From contig JAGMUV010000003.1 in the NCBI GenBank assembly GCA_020744425.1, positions 2,046,001 through 2,110,000 of the forward strand: a DNA stretch of 64,000 bases. The letters run 5' to 3'. Of this stretch, positions 23,225 through 34,200 are shown piece by piece; position 1 is the first letter of the stretch; every line of letters begins with the position of its first letter. The position numbers and the translations under genes were made by a program. Under the pieces are notes generated by a model. That model ran no database searches. It had not been told where the DNA came from and saw only the letters and a list, made by a program, of their open reading frames with translations. The stretch comes from Dactylonectria macrodidyma. Its lineage: Eukaryota > Ascomycota > Sordariomycetes > Hypocreales > Nectriaceae.

Positions 23225-23751
23225 CCTTGACTTTCGAGATGTGTGTCTGGTGTCCTATCCGTGGGCCGCGTCCCTGGCTTTGACAATGAAAGGAAGAATC
23301 AATTGGCGAGGCGGTGGAGATATAAATTAACCCAAGCCCGCCAGAGAGTCCGATCAGATCGCGCCGTAGCAGGCGCCTGCCTCCTTTAAAGTACTTGTCC
23401 CACTTTCCCCCGTTGGTTGCTCTGTGGCGGTCCACGGGCGCCCGGTACATTTTGGCCGCTGACTGTACGGCGTACCTGCCGCGTTCCCCAGGTCCTCCCC
23501 TACTGAACTTCGCACTAGCGGTCAGGATTTAAGGACCCTTCCCCTGTGCCGCATGGGCTGCACCAAAATTGTTGGGTAAAATGAAACCCCACGTACCTTT
23601 TTCGCATGTGACGGTGACAAAAACACCACTGCCAAGCCGTTTTTTCGTTTTCGCATCAAGAGTCTAGGCTTCTTTCTTAGCGGCATGTTCCACTCTCTCT
23701 GTGACTTCGCTCGCCTAATTGACACCATCAATTGCCCTTTCCAGAGACTCA
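23225..23751. other. Intergenic, divergent ERG7/SPO11 promoters
   Basis: Head-to-head arrangement of ERG7 and SPO11 leaves 527 bp for both promoters. No further gene is seen. Confidence 0.6.
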
Positions 23752-25377
23752 ATGTCACCAGCAGCAGACATGGATGTCACTTCGAGTGCCATCGAGCGTG
23801 TTGCTACACCAGGACTAATGCACGGCAGCCAAGTTAACACCCCAGGACCACCCGCTCCAACTGCAGATGGTGACGATTCTGATACGAATACGACGGCAAG
23901 CCGAGCGACGGGTGAAGCCGTCGGGCCCGTTGTCGCCCGCATTGAATCCATTCTGGAGTCGGTTGTGGATTCTCTAGCTGCATGTCAAGAGTTGTCAATC
24001 ACGCTATCCCGCAGAACTCGTCAAGGGAGATCCAGTGAAAGCCATCTCGAGCATGTCCACTTCCCTGGCAGAACCGTGCAAGAGGCCCGAAAGTTTGGTA
24101 TGCCCTGCGCTGCGAAGCTTCAAGTCTTCAATTAGCTAATAGTTGCAAGCGAGGCTTCTTCTTCTGCTTCAGTTATCCCATGATGCGCTGGTTTCCGGGA
24201 CCATACTCACCAAGCGGTGTGTTTGGACTCCTGCGATGCACACCTTGTGCATCAATATGCTAACGAGGATCTTGTTGTAGCCACATATTCTACCAGCACC
24301 AGGACCTCTTTGAGAAACAACGCCAAGTGGATGATCTCGTTGACGACCTTGCCCTGACGTTCGGCGTCACTCGTGGAGATCTCAATATTGTGCGCCGACC
24401 AGCAAGTGCAAGTGCACCTTCGATGTCAGCTAATTGCAGCAGGTGGCGGCATCAAAAGGAGTTTTGGTAGGCCAATTGGTAATTGAACTGAGAGATGGCA
24501 GCTGTCTTGATCCAACAGCGGGTAATTTGGTCAGTCAACATGGCACGGTGCTCTTGGCTTTGTTTAACCGGTCCAGGGCATTCCCATACCACCAGCCAAA
24601 TCCGTCTCCAAAATTGATGTTTACGATCTGAAGTGGATTTTGGTCGTCGAGAAGGATGTGAGACAACCTGAGGTTAAACTTGGCCTTTACTCTGCTAATT
24701 AACATAGGCCATCTTCACATCCCTATGCTCCTCCCAATTCTGGCGGACATCTTCCTGCGGACCTGGCGCCATCATCACGGTAAGCAGGATTACTCTTTCC
24801 CAAATATGAAGCTAACCATCGCTAGGCAAAAGGATACCCTGACTTGACTACTCGCTCGTTCTTGAATCTCGTCCACTCCACCAAACCCCAATTGCCGATA
24901 CTAGGCTTAGTGGATTTCGACCCTGACGGCATCAACATCCTCAGATGCTATCGATACGGCTCTCAAAAGCTAGCCCATGAGGTCTATGTGTGCACGCCTT
25001 CGATAATATGGCTGGGGATCAAGTCAAGACAACTGATGGATGCCCATGGGTCGGAAGATGCGAGCCAAAGTTCAGACTCAGCCTCCAGCCAAATTCAACA
25101 GGGGTCAGGTCTCACCTACGCCACGACCAGGAGCTCTATCTCGTCTACATCATGTCATAACCCGATTACATACCTTTCTATGAGGGATCGGCGAGTCGCC
25201 GAATCGGCCTTGAACATACTCCGAAGCTCATCGCCAGATGACATGGAAATGGCGGAACTGAGAAGGGAACTTCAAGTAATGCTTCACCTCGGAGTCAAGG
25301 CGGAAATCGAGTGGCTTGACGAATCTGGAGATTTATGCCAATGGCTGAATCGAGAAATCTGTCTTGGTTTTTCATGA
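23752..25377 (+). CDS. SPO11: Spo11 meiotic DNA double-strand-break transesterase
   Basis: Type IIB topoisomerase VI A-like protein that makes the DNA breaks starting meiotic recombination; nuclear. I read seven exons: 23752-24097, 24150-24216, 24281-24389, 24443-24529, 24577-24657, 24708-24779, 24826-25377, giving 437 residues with consistent phases. The 5Y-CAP domain has LSHDALVSGTILTKR and the catalytic Tyr142 in RHIFYQHQDLF. The TOPRIM domain has Glu228 in WILVVEKD and Asp284/Asp286 in LVDFDPDGINIL, which bind Mg2+. The first intron ends in AAG; using it restores the conserved KFARLLLLLQLSHDAL. The intron at 24530-24576 is needed to remove non-family sequence. The intron at 24390 could end at 24439 or 24442, adding or losing one Gln. 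The N-terminal 100 residues are low complexity. No stop or missing catalytic residue, so a working meiotic gene is implied. Confidence 0.92.
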
Positions 25378-25603
25378 GACCCCAGGAGTATTATAGTCTA
25401 GATGCACCAGGCGAGTATACAAACAGATGCAATGGCGTCTGAACCTTAGACATCCAGCTTACCCTGTACCCTAAGAACCATCGATCACCAACCGCGCCCC
25501 ACTTGTACTGTGCGAAAAGTGCGGGGTAACCGCACACACACAGTCCCCTCATTCTTCATAAAATTTTGTATCTTTTCACTCTTCAACACCATAAATCGTC
25601 ATC

Positions 25604-26261
25604 ATGGCTCCCAAACTCAATGAGGAAGAGATCGATGATCTCATTTACTTTTCCCGAGCTGGCGAGAAGGATGACCTGGTTGAGACCATCAAGAGCCTTG
25701 CAGATCGCGAGAAGGTGACGCCGGCTGAGGTTGTCGCAGCCGCCCAGGATGACGCCAAATCCACATGTCTGCACATGGCCACCGGAAACGGTCATCTAGG
25801 TACGGACACAACTCCGATGCGCAAGCACAAACGGTGCCTGAGAAGAGCTTCATGAGAATTGTGAGAATTTGAGGCTGACACAATTCAAAGAGATCGTAAA
25901 AGAATTGGTTCAGTACTTCGACTCACGACCAAAGGAGGAGAAGCAGGCGTTCTTGGATGAGGGAAACGAGCATGGAAACACGGGCCTTCACTGGGCAGCC
26001 CTGGGTGGCCACCTCGACACGATCAAGTTTCTCATGGAACAAGGGGCCTCTCCTGCACTGGCCAACGAACAGAACTACGTCCCATTGGACCTGGCCTACT
26101 TCAACAACCACAACGACGTTGCCCAGCACTTCCTGAAAGCCGCCGAAAGCCTCGAGGTTACCAATGAGGAGAGCGGCCTGAATGCTGCCGTCGAGTCTGT
26201 CGAAATCGGGGGAGCGGATGACAAATCGGAGGAGAAGAAGGACGACAAGGAAGTTGTTTGA
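25604..26261 (+). CDS. YAR1: Ankyrin-repeat protein, Yar1-like (Rps3 chaperone)
   Basis: Small ankyrin protein resembling yeast Yar1, which shields ribosomal protein Rps3 until 40S assembly. Exons 25604-25799 and 25891-26261 give 188 residues, near Yar1 size (200). The first repeat (STCLHMATGNGHL) is completed across the intron by EIVKELVQYF; the second is GNTGLHWAALGGHLDTIKFL; a third is NYVPLDLAYFNNHNDVAQHFL. The C-terminus is acidic and Lys-rich (DDKSEEKKDDKEVV), as in Yar1. The intron ends in AAAG. Function by homology only; many ankyrin proteins exist, but repeat number, length and tail agree with Yar1. A TATA-like CATAAAATTTT lies upstream near 25557. Confidence 0.8.
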
Positions 26262-27039
26262 GAGGTGAACAGGAACAGCGGAACATCAAATTGACGGAAT
26301 TTCCAACGAAGTTTAAACACTTTCGAAGGCACGAAAAGGGAATGGAAAATGGAGGGGAAATGGGCTCCTGTCAATGAAAGGGCAGCTCTCGCCTCGTGAA
26401 ATCATGGACAGAGCACGGGTGCCGGAACATGTCGGCGCAACGGAGGAACAAATGGCAGGGTTTGGGGTTGAGGTTTCTTTGCGAGGACACCAACGGGCTA
26501 TTCTATGATTTGGATTGCCGCAAAATAGTTGAGAGGATAGAATGGATAGAAGTCGTTTCATTACTAAACCTTTGCATGCCTACACGGTCTTGTGGTTCTT
26601 CCTCCTTCTGAAGGCCAGCTATACCTGTCATATATTACACATTGATGATCCATGGGATTTGGAGGACTTCAGTTGCCTTAGTTCGATAACAATGACTTTG
26701 TTCTCGGATCACTAATCCTTCCACCCTATTTTCAGGTCAGTAGACGAAACAAAGCGGGCTCCTTTGTTTTCATGATCGGTAGGTGGAAAACATGCTCCCT
26801 TGAAACTTAGTAATCTCAAGCTGTTCATTCAATCTATCGGGCATACCTGATAGTTTCAATCGTATAAAAGCAAACAAAGGACTAAGGAAACGAGCCACTG
26901 TCGGTTTCTAAAATTTCATGAAAACGTGGCGGCAACCTGGAAGCTTCAAACACCGCGACCCCACACATTTGACTCAATATTGTACCATATCGAGTTTACG
27001 ATTTCAAAATTCGATGCCACTCAAAAAGCCTGGCGTATC
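26262..27039. other. Intergenic
   Basis: 3' flank of the ankyrin gene and presumed promoter of the next gene. The frame of the following gene is open back to 26926 but has no ATG there. No other feature seen. Confidence 0.5.
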
Positions 27040-27792
27040 ATGTGTCACTTTTTGAAACTCGTTTTCGAATGCCGGCATACTCAAATGATGAATGTAGTCA
27101 TGAGATGCGCCGAGCCTTGGAATTGCAAGAGGAATGACATTATCCAGAGAGCCAGTAAAGTCGACCTGGATGGCCTCCCTCCCAACATGTTCCGAGATCG
27201 ATATATCCTCGGGGTGCACTGCCGAAACTGCTCCGTACTTCTGGGTCACGCTGGGCCCAAGAACGAAAATGCTGCTGAAATTATGACAACTATTTCTGCA
27301 ATTGTCGCTGAACTCGGATATGGTCTTAAGCCGACGAAAAGCCACGGGTGGTACGTTGAAAACGAGGTCAAGAGCCCAACTAACTACCAGAACAAACCAC
27401 TCCCGCCCATACCGTACAGCCCCAGTGACGTTTGTGCCTCTGGCATCTGCACAGAAGAGGTAGTTTTCACTCACGACGGACGCAAGGGACACTTCTGCAA
27501 GCAACACACCTGCGGAGCGAGCGATATTGGGTGCGTAACCGATATCTACAGCCCGCAGTTTCCCAGGCAGATGTCCCGCTACTGCCAAGCTCATACTTGC
27601 GTGTACTACGGGTGCGGTGCAAGGGTGTTGTGCTTGGATAAGGATCTGTGTGAGGCACACCTCTTCGGTCAAAAGACGAAAAAGACTCGGAACAGCGGGA
27701 CTGGCGGTGGAAGTATCGAGAGGAGAGACAGAGATGAGGATAAGGTCCTCAGGTGCAGCCCTATAGAGCGAATGATTTCAAAACTGTGTTGA
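27040..27792 (+). CDS. Cysteine/histidine-rich protein with repeated zinc-knuckle-like motifs, unknown function
   Basis: I do not recognise a named family. From the first ATG the product is 250 residues, no intron needed. After a middle region (LGVHCRNCSVLLGH), the C-terminal half repeats a short pattern: C-x4-C ahead of HFCKQHTC, then RYCQAHTC, then LCEAHLF, each an aromatic or Leu-Cys-x2-His unit spaced by about 20-30 residues with further Cys between. This looks like serial zinc-binding knuckles. Similar repeats occur in uncharacterised fungal proteins. No signal peptide or membrane helix; the tail is basic. Start uncertain: the frame is open upstream. It sits between housekeeping genes with 0.8 kb of open sequence on each side. 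Confidence 0.7.
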   Translation: MCHFLKLVFECRHTQMMNVVMRCAEPWNCKRNDIIQRASKVDLDGLPPNMFRDRYILGVHCRNCSVLLGHAGPKNENAAEIMTTISAIVAELGYGLKPTKSHGWYVENEVKSPTNYQNKPLPPIPYSPSDVCASGICTEEVVFTHDGRKGHFCKQHTCGASDIGCVTDIYSPQFPRQMSRYCQAHTCVYYGCGARVLCLDKDLCEAHLFGQKTKKTRNSGTGGGSIERRDRDEDKVLRCSPIERMISKLC

Positions 27793-28581
27793 AGGTCTGA
27801 ATTATACTTATCAAGATGTGGAAATAGTTACCCAAGTCGTGAGCCAGTCAGTTGCTCCGAAAACTGATTTCCCTTAAATATAATGTTTCTAAAATACTAT
27901 CCTATAATAATAGCTTTATCGAGCAGGTGAGTGAATGCTTATGAATAACCTAAACTTGTAGCTGGTTTATTTATTCTATCTTGAACAGTCTGGGTCCTAC
28001 GCTACCGGTGTAACGTCAGGGCTGTGTCTTGAGGATGCATTTTTACAATCAACTTTTGAATATTGAAAATCACACACGGTTTTGAATAGAATGACATTGT
28101 GACGTGACTTGAAAGCTGATAGAGTTCCTACAATTGACCAAGAAAACATGATTCCGGGACTGCTACGTCCTCCCACGTTGCCAACGTGCTGGGGTATCGC
28201 TCTTGGTCCTTTCAGAATCACCCTTCACTCCTGGCAGTATCGCGCGAGTACCTTGATGGCTGCCAGTGTTGCGTGTGCACCTTGATGGTTGGCTAAATCA
28301 AGCGTCTTGATATTCAGTGTAGTTGCAGCTCGGATTGCCTGAGAATGTTGAGTACGGAGACTAAACGGAGAGAAAACAGCTCGCAGCCGGATACTTTCCG
28401 GTGATTTCCTAGAGATGAGTATATCAAGACCACTCTGGTCTTCACACTTTCGCAATAATTCTCTCTCGTTCTCTTAAACTTAATTCTTTAACACAATATT
28501 CGGCCCTAAGCAACACGAACAATCCGCATCCGCTACTATAGCATTCAAGCTTTCCCTTCACGATATTACGACAATCACATC
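27793..28581. other. Intergenic with weak minus-strand frames
   Basis: Two adjoining minus-strand frames (28455-28225 and 28221-27997) have fairly protein-like composition (for example LRTQHSQAIRAATTLNIKTL) but no recognisable domain and no clear splice link. They may be a decayed gene or chance. The proximal part is the promoter of the methyltransferase gene. Confidence 0.35.
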
Positions 28582-29468
28582 ATGGCGCAACATCACCACG
28601 ACCACCATCACCATGGTGCAGAGAAGTCCTTGGGACAACAAAATAAGGAGCACTTTGAGTAAGCAGTAAATACATCAATAATAGTGACACCATCGTAATC
28701 TGACAGATTATAGTCAAGTCGCTGCCGACGTTTTCGCAATTCCATGGATCGTTGAATTGTCGAACCAGATCACGGCGGACCTCCAACAGAATGTCGAATG
28801 GATTGGTATCAAGCGTCCCGCAGCAGAAGGGGATTCTCGCACCATCAAAATGCTCGACTACGCATGCGGCAACGGCCTTGCCTCCCGTGTAAGTCCCGTT
28901 CCCGTGACGTTACCATCGTCGTATACTAACACAGCACCAGACCCTAGCCCCTTTCGTCGACTCCATCCGCGGCATGGACATCTCGCCCGGTATGGTCGAG
29001 CAATACAACAAGAAGGCCCAGGAGGAGGGCTTCTCGCCCGAACAAAGGCACGCCATTGCGTGTGACCTTTTGCGCCCCGACGCCACCCTGTCGCCAGAGC
29101 TCGACTCGCAGGAGTTTCACGGGTTCGACATCATTGCCATGTGTATGGCGCTTCACCACGTCGAAGACCACCGGTTGATGATCCAGAAGCTCTCCGAGAG
29201 GCTCGCCGAGGGGGGAGTGCTGGCGATTGTCGACTGGGTCGCGCCTTCGGAGAGCGGGTGTCCGCTGGCCGAAAAGGCGCAGGAGATGGCGAACCACACT
29301 ATTGCACGTCTTGGATTCGAGGAGAGCGATGTGAAAGAGGCCTATGAAAAGGCTGGCCTTGAGGGCTGGGGATGGAAGTGGGCGTCCAAGAGGTGTAAGA
29401 TGCCCGAAGAGATTGGCGGAGAACAACAGCTGTTCATTGCTCGAGGTGAAAAGCCAATCACCCAGTAG
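28582..29468 (+). CDS. Class I SAM-dependent methyltransferase
   Basis: Small-molecule methyltransferase of the Rossmann type; the substrate is unknown. Exons 28582-28658, 28714-28888 and 28941-29468 give 259 residues. SAM-binding motif I is MLDYACGNGLASR, the next acidic motif is IRGMDISPGMVEQY, and ALHHV plus GGVLAIVDWV mark motifs IV-V. The first 12 residues are mostly His and Asp (MAQHHHDHHHHG), a natural His-rich leader that could bind metal. The first intron must end at TAG 28713; the earlier CAG would put a stop in frame. It is convergent with the AAA ATPase gene (225 bp apart). Similar stand-alone enzymes are common in fungi and often annotated only as UbiE-like. Confidence 0.88.
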
Positions 29469-29692
29469 AGTAATATGCGTGTTGTCAATTTGAATATCTT
29501 AGCTATTCTAATGTGAACCCCGATTTGCCTATCGTGAGGCTTCCCATTCGTAGTGTATCCGCAGATATCATTCATCTCCCAGAGACCTGAAGCAGTGCAT
29601 AATTCGGTCATTCCCGTAACCACCGTAACAAATCGCTCAATGAAACAAGAAAAAAAAGAAAAGTCATGAATCTTTAGCCCGCCCATACTTCC

Positions 29693-31992
29693 TTACAGGG
29701 AATGTCCCTCCACCTTGAGCACAATCCGCAAGTGTCTAAACGCCAACTTCTCACCCTTGTGGCAGGCCAGTAAGTTGGACGTCTTGAGCACGTTCTTGAT
29801 CTGGCGACCATTGAGCTCAAGGTGGGCTAGCGCCTTGATCTCATCTTCTGAAATCTCGTGCGCCGACTCGCCTTCCATCTTAGCGTTGAGGTTGATGGTG
29901 CGGGCCAGGAAGCCGCGCCAGACGGCCTCGCGGGCCGAGGCGTCGAGGGAGGGGTACTCGAGCGACATGTGGATGCGGCTCGAGAAGGCAGGGTCCATGT
30001 TCTTGACGCGGTTGGTGGTGAGGAACAGAATGCCCTCGTAGTACTCTAGGGTTCGTAGGAAGATGGAGACGATGCGGTTGCGAGCAATGTCGTTAGCGCA
30101 GCGAGCCTCGAGGAAGACGTCGCACTCGTCGAGCAGAAGAACGGCGTTCCAGTTGGCAACCATCTCGAGGATCCGGCTGAGGTTGTCCTCGACTTCGTAT
30201 GCGTCGGCACCAAGGTCGCCGGCACTCATGATGTACAGAGGGACCTTCATCTCTTCAGCCACAGACTCCGCGGTCAGGGTCTTTCCGATGCCGGGTCCTC
30301 CAGAGAGGAGCATGATGATTCCCTTGCCCTTACCCGAGATGATGTCGTCAAAGGCATCCTTGTACTTGACCTGACTCTGCGCGAAAGCGAGGATGAGCTC
30401 CTTCTGGTCCTCTGGGAGGACTAGGGAGTTGAAGGCCTGGTCGTTGAACTTGACTTCGGAGACGTCGTCAATGAAGAACTCCATCCACCGCTTGTTCTTG
30501 AGCGAGTAGCCTCGCACAATAGGGGAAGTCATGATGAGCTGCTCTTCCGTCAAAGGAGGGCGCTGGTCCGAGCCCATGATGGAATCGACGTCGTCGTCGT
30601 TGTTGTTGCCCCAACAGTCGTCACTTCCACTGTCGCTGTCGCTGTCATCACCACAGGGGCCGCCTCGACCAGAAACTTCAACCTGCGGGTGAAGAGCCTC
30701 AAGCCACACGGTGTGATCGGGATTCATCTTCTCCCAGTTCTCACCATCGATGACGATGCGAGACTGGACATTCTCCTTGCGCGACTTGCGGGCATCGACG
30801 TGCCACACAGCGGTTCCCTTGTAGAACTTGTAGCAGTATCCAGCAAGTTCCTCAAACCGACGGCCGCGGTCAAGGAGGAGGGCCGTTGCAGCATCGAGAC
30901 GAGGGTGGTACTCGAGGGGGTAGCAGTTAAGCTGAGAAAAGGGAACGGTACCGGGAAACTCGCCAATCTGCTGGTTCATGTCGGTCCAGCCCATGATCTT
31001 GCCATCCCAGTCAAGTATCTTGCACTGAAGAAGATACACCTGACCACACTGCGTCTTTGCGTAGTATCCAGAGTTGAACTTGACGGCAACGGGCTTACCC
31101 TTGGATGATCCCCACACGGTGCAGCCCGGAGGGAACAGCGTCCAAACATGCTCGAACGCGACGGCACGGGTCTTGAAGTAGTCCTCGCGCAGCTGGATGA
31201 CCTCTCCAAGCTCGGTCTTCATGATATTGTACAGCAGCTCGACGTGCTCCCGAGTGATGTCATCGAGAGCAGAGTCATCCTTGGCGGCGGCAAACCGATC
31301 CCAGCGGTGCACGAAGCACTCGAACGGCGCGTGGAACTTGAGCCGTGTGACCTCGGTGACGATGCCGGGGTAACCATCAAAGACCTTGCCCAAGACGCGC
31401 TTGAGGTATGGAGACTGGACGATGATGCTGTCGATGATGAGGGGCTTGGTTGAGTCGGCCTCCTTGGGCTTGACTGCGGGGAGAGTTAGTTGCGATTCGT
31501 GATGTTCTGGTTTCGGGGGTTCAACGTACTCTTTCGGATGATGACAGCGTACTTCTGTGTCTCCTCGTTCTCTGCAGCCTCCTCGAGGTCATCAGGGTAC
31601 TTGTCGGTCCATGATCGGTCACCATTCTTGTCGTACTTGGCGTACAGATCTTTGCTGTCAGTGACGAGACCAACGATGATCTTTTCCTTCTTCTCCTCGT
31701 CTTCATCCTTCTCCTCGTCCTTCTCCTCGTCCTCGTCCTCCTTCTTCTCATCGTTATCCTTCATCTCCTCGTCTCCATCCTCATCCGTGGCTTTGTGGGT
31801 ATTAGCATTGGAGGTAGTTAGGCTAGAGTGTTTTGGTTCATCAGCCTTACACTGAGTGGACTTGGCCTCTGCTTCCTTGCTAGTCTGGCTCTTTGACTCG
31901 GCCTCGACAGGTTCAGCGGGCGTCACAATAACGACGGACGAGGTGTCGTCGTCGCGGCTCTGAACCGACTCCACAGTGTCTGAACCACCCAT
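29693..31992 (-). CDS. AAA ATPase with N-terminal DUF7025-type region
   Basis: AAA-family ATPase of a fungal group with a large uncharacterised N-terminal domain; cellular role unknown. Exons 31992-31530 and 31473-29693 give 747 residues. The first about 110 residues are disordered, ending in a long Glu/Asp/Lys tract (residues about 70-105). The middle domain (from PYLKRVLGKVFDGYPG to SRIVIDGENWEKMNPD) is the DUF7025-like part. The AAA module has Walker A GGPGIGKT (Lys552), Walker B VLLLDECDVF, sensor FLTTNR and an arginine finger in AFSSRIHM. A second acidic/Ser stretch (DDSDSDSGSDD) separates the domains. The relative BCS1 has a membrane anchor, which this protein lacks. Paralogues are usually numerous in filamentous fungi. 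Confidence 0.88.
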
Positions 31993-33056
31993 GATGTCTC
32001 ACTAGTCTTGTGTTGTGTGGGAGAAGGAGAGTGAAGGTATTGAGAAGCGAGGGTTGAGAGCAGAGTAGTGAGAAGAGTAAGATGAATGAGGTTGAAACAA
32101 GGTAGGAAGGTAGTGAGGCAGTGAGGGTTGTGACAGTCCTCTTTATACACAAGACCTCTGTCGGGAAATCCCTTGGTTGTCGGGAAATTCTGATGGTTGC
32201 ACGTAGAAGTGCTGCAGGCTGCCGCTGCCAACGCCAACAAGCAGTAGGCAGAATGCAGGCAGCAGCGCTAACCCGTAGCCTTCTCGACTACCGTTGGCCC
32301 AGCCCATCGAGAAGGATCCGCCACAGCGTTTGGCTGCGAGATGTGTAACCAGACTATGCATCCCTGGGTTGAATACGATGCTGCTCTAAGATGAGGCCCT
32401 AAGAATGACTGGGGGAGGTGGGTTGATCCAGCTCCAGTGGGTTTGGGGGGCTGTCTCTTCTGATCCTTGTTCGCGAGTCAGCCGGTGAGCAGTCATCATT
32501 GGGGGCAACCGCCTCTCTCTGCTAGACATCACAAGTAATATCATCGAATTTAACGGCTTGCTTCCAGTATCAAAGCTCATTATGCTACTTCTTATCAATA
32601 CTATTTCGCTTTTGAACAGGTTGCATCAGAGTACACCGTAGGCAAATAACAAGGGAAAGAAAGCTATGTCTTGAGGCTTGGTTGCTTAGACAGCTTGGGA
32701 CTGCTCTTCGTGGATTGAAGCATCTATGATCTCATTGAAAGAATCTTCTATACGGTAATTTCATCGCGCTTTTCTTCCCATCTAGTCTTGGCCGTCATAT
32801 TAGTCCAGAGGCAAGATTGCCACCGTTCTGACTGACTTTGCCATCTGACTGCTTCTTCTATCTTCAGTGTCTATCTCGACGGCGCTGTCAGACACATGCA
32901 ATGCATGCTTAAATCCGCGTGAGATAGCTAGAATAGCTTATCAAGGAGAAAGAATTCGTTTCACATAAAGATTTTTCTCTCTGATTCTTCGATTCTTCTT
33001 GATTGCTTTTACGTACCCTTCACAAGCTGGTTGTGATGTTCAACCCCAACTGAACC
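31993..33056. other. Intergenic
   Basis: Promoter side of the AAA ATPase gene and gene-free sequence beyond it. Short frames on both strands look random. Confidence 0.5.
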
Positions 33057-33072
33057 CACTAGGCCCCTAGTG
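33057..33072. repeat. Short perfect inverted repeat
   Basis: CACTAGG and CCTAGTG flank a 2-bp centre. It lies 45 bp outside the inverted-repeat element at 33117-33350 and may belong to older mobile sequence. Confidence 0.6.
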
Positions 33073-33116
33073 CAGATCCCTTTAGGCGCAGCCATCACTC
33101 TCCTGACGGGACCAGG

Positions 33117-33350
33117 CGGGGGACAGTAAGCATGGCACACCAAAAGCCCCTTAACACTGTAATAGCTACATCCCCCCCTAATATAACACTGATTTAGTCC
33201 CAGAGAGGTTCATAAAAAATGGATAAAATTATGCTAATGCTATTAGATTTGATTTCTTAATTTATTAGTATTTTTCTTCTCTTTTTTAAATTCGGTATTG
33301 CTTGGTGAGGGTGAAGCCGACTCTTGGTGTGCCATGTTTTCTGTCCCCCG
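33117..33350. mobile_element. 234-bp inverted-repeat element (MITE-like)
   Basis: The two ends (33117-33146 and 33321-33350) are inverted copies matching at 27 of 30 positions, starting CGGGGGACAG and containing CATGGCACACCAA. The interior is A+T-rich and non-coding. This is the build of a miniature inverted-repeat transposable element. I cannot see a clean target-site duplication, so the true ends or the transposase superfamily remain open. Confidence 0.75.
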
Positions 33351-34200
33351 CTTGGGGACCCCCGCCTTAGGTCCATAGCGACTAAATTTAAGGAGGCCTC
33401 TAGCTGCTCTAGTGCCCGCACGGCCTAGGCATCCTCCCGCACCAACCCTCGGAAGATCCCTCGGACTCTCCTTGGCTTAGACAAACAACGACGATCAGAT
33501 CGTGGTTATGCCAACTAGCAGCTGATACCTAGCTAGAGATGAAACCGAAGGAGTCACTCGGTCAGCGCGCCATCCTTAGGAGAGCACTAGTGCTGGAACC
33601 GGCACTTTGCCGCCTAGGCGTTTTCGTGAATGCCTACTGCGCCACTGAGAGGCCGACTGCAGTCTCCTCAGAGACGGAAAACACTCGCTTGACTAGAACT
33701 ATTCATGGGGTTGACATTGATGTGGATTGGACGGAATAAAACACGTTGCGGGAACCTGTGGGGAGAGGAATGTTGATGAAATGTGCGAGCCTGTCATTCA
33801 TACACACTACACACTACACAGGCGCTTTGATCATGGGATCAATTGCCATTGTGTATGCCAGTTGTCACAAATATGACAGATCAATGTACAAAGCGATGTA
33901 CTACGAGATGATGACATAGTCACTCGACTTCATAGCCGTGCATGATAACAAGATGGGCGGTTTAACTATCGCCACCAGCCACATTTTACCAAGTAAGTCA
34001 ATCCAGCCTTTAATTTGTTTCTATCGAGGGGAGCTTGTCCAATCCTCCGAATTCACAACTCATCTATGTCCTACGCCAAAGGTATCTCGAATGCCAAAGA
34101 AAAAAAGCCGCCCAGAGGGGAAGAACCCCCATACGTACAAAGTACAAGAAAGAAGTCGCTCGTCGTAAAATTCGTCTCATCTCATCCATCAAAAGCATTC
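33351..34200. other. Intergenic
   Basis: Follows the inverted-repeat element. A 66-codon plus-strand frame at 33539-33739 is the only frame of note and has no recognisable domain. The last part is the 3' flank of the lipase gene. Confidence 0.45.

Noticed and set aside
20780..29468. Terpenoid (fusidane-type) gene cluster around the oxidosqualene cyclase
   Set aside because: No P450, acyltransferase or short-chain dehydrogenase nearby; one stand-alone methyltransferase about 5 kb away is not enough, and the NKSCMIS segment fits lanosterol synthase.
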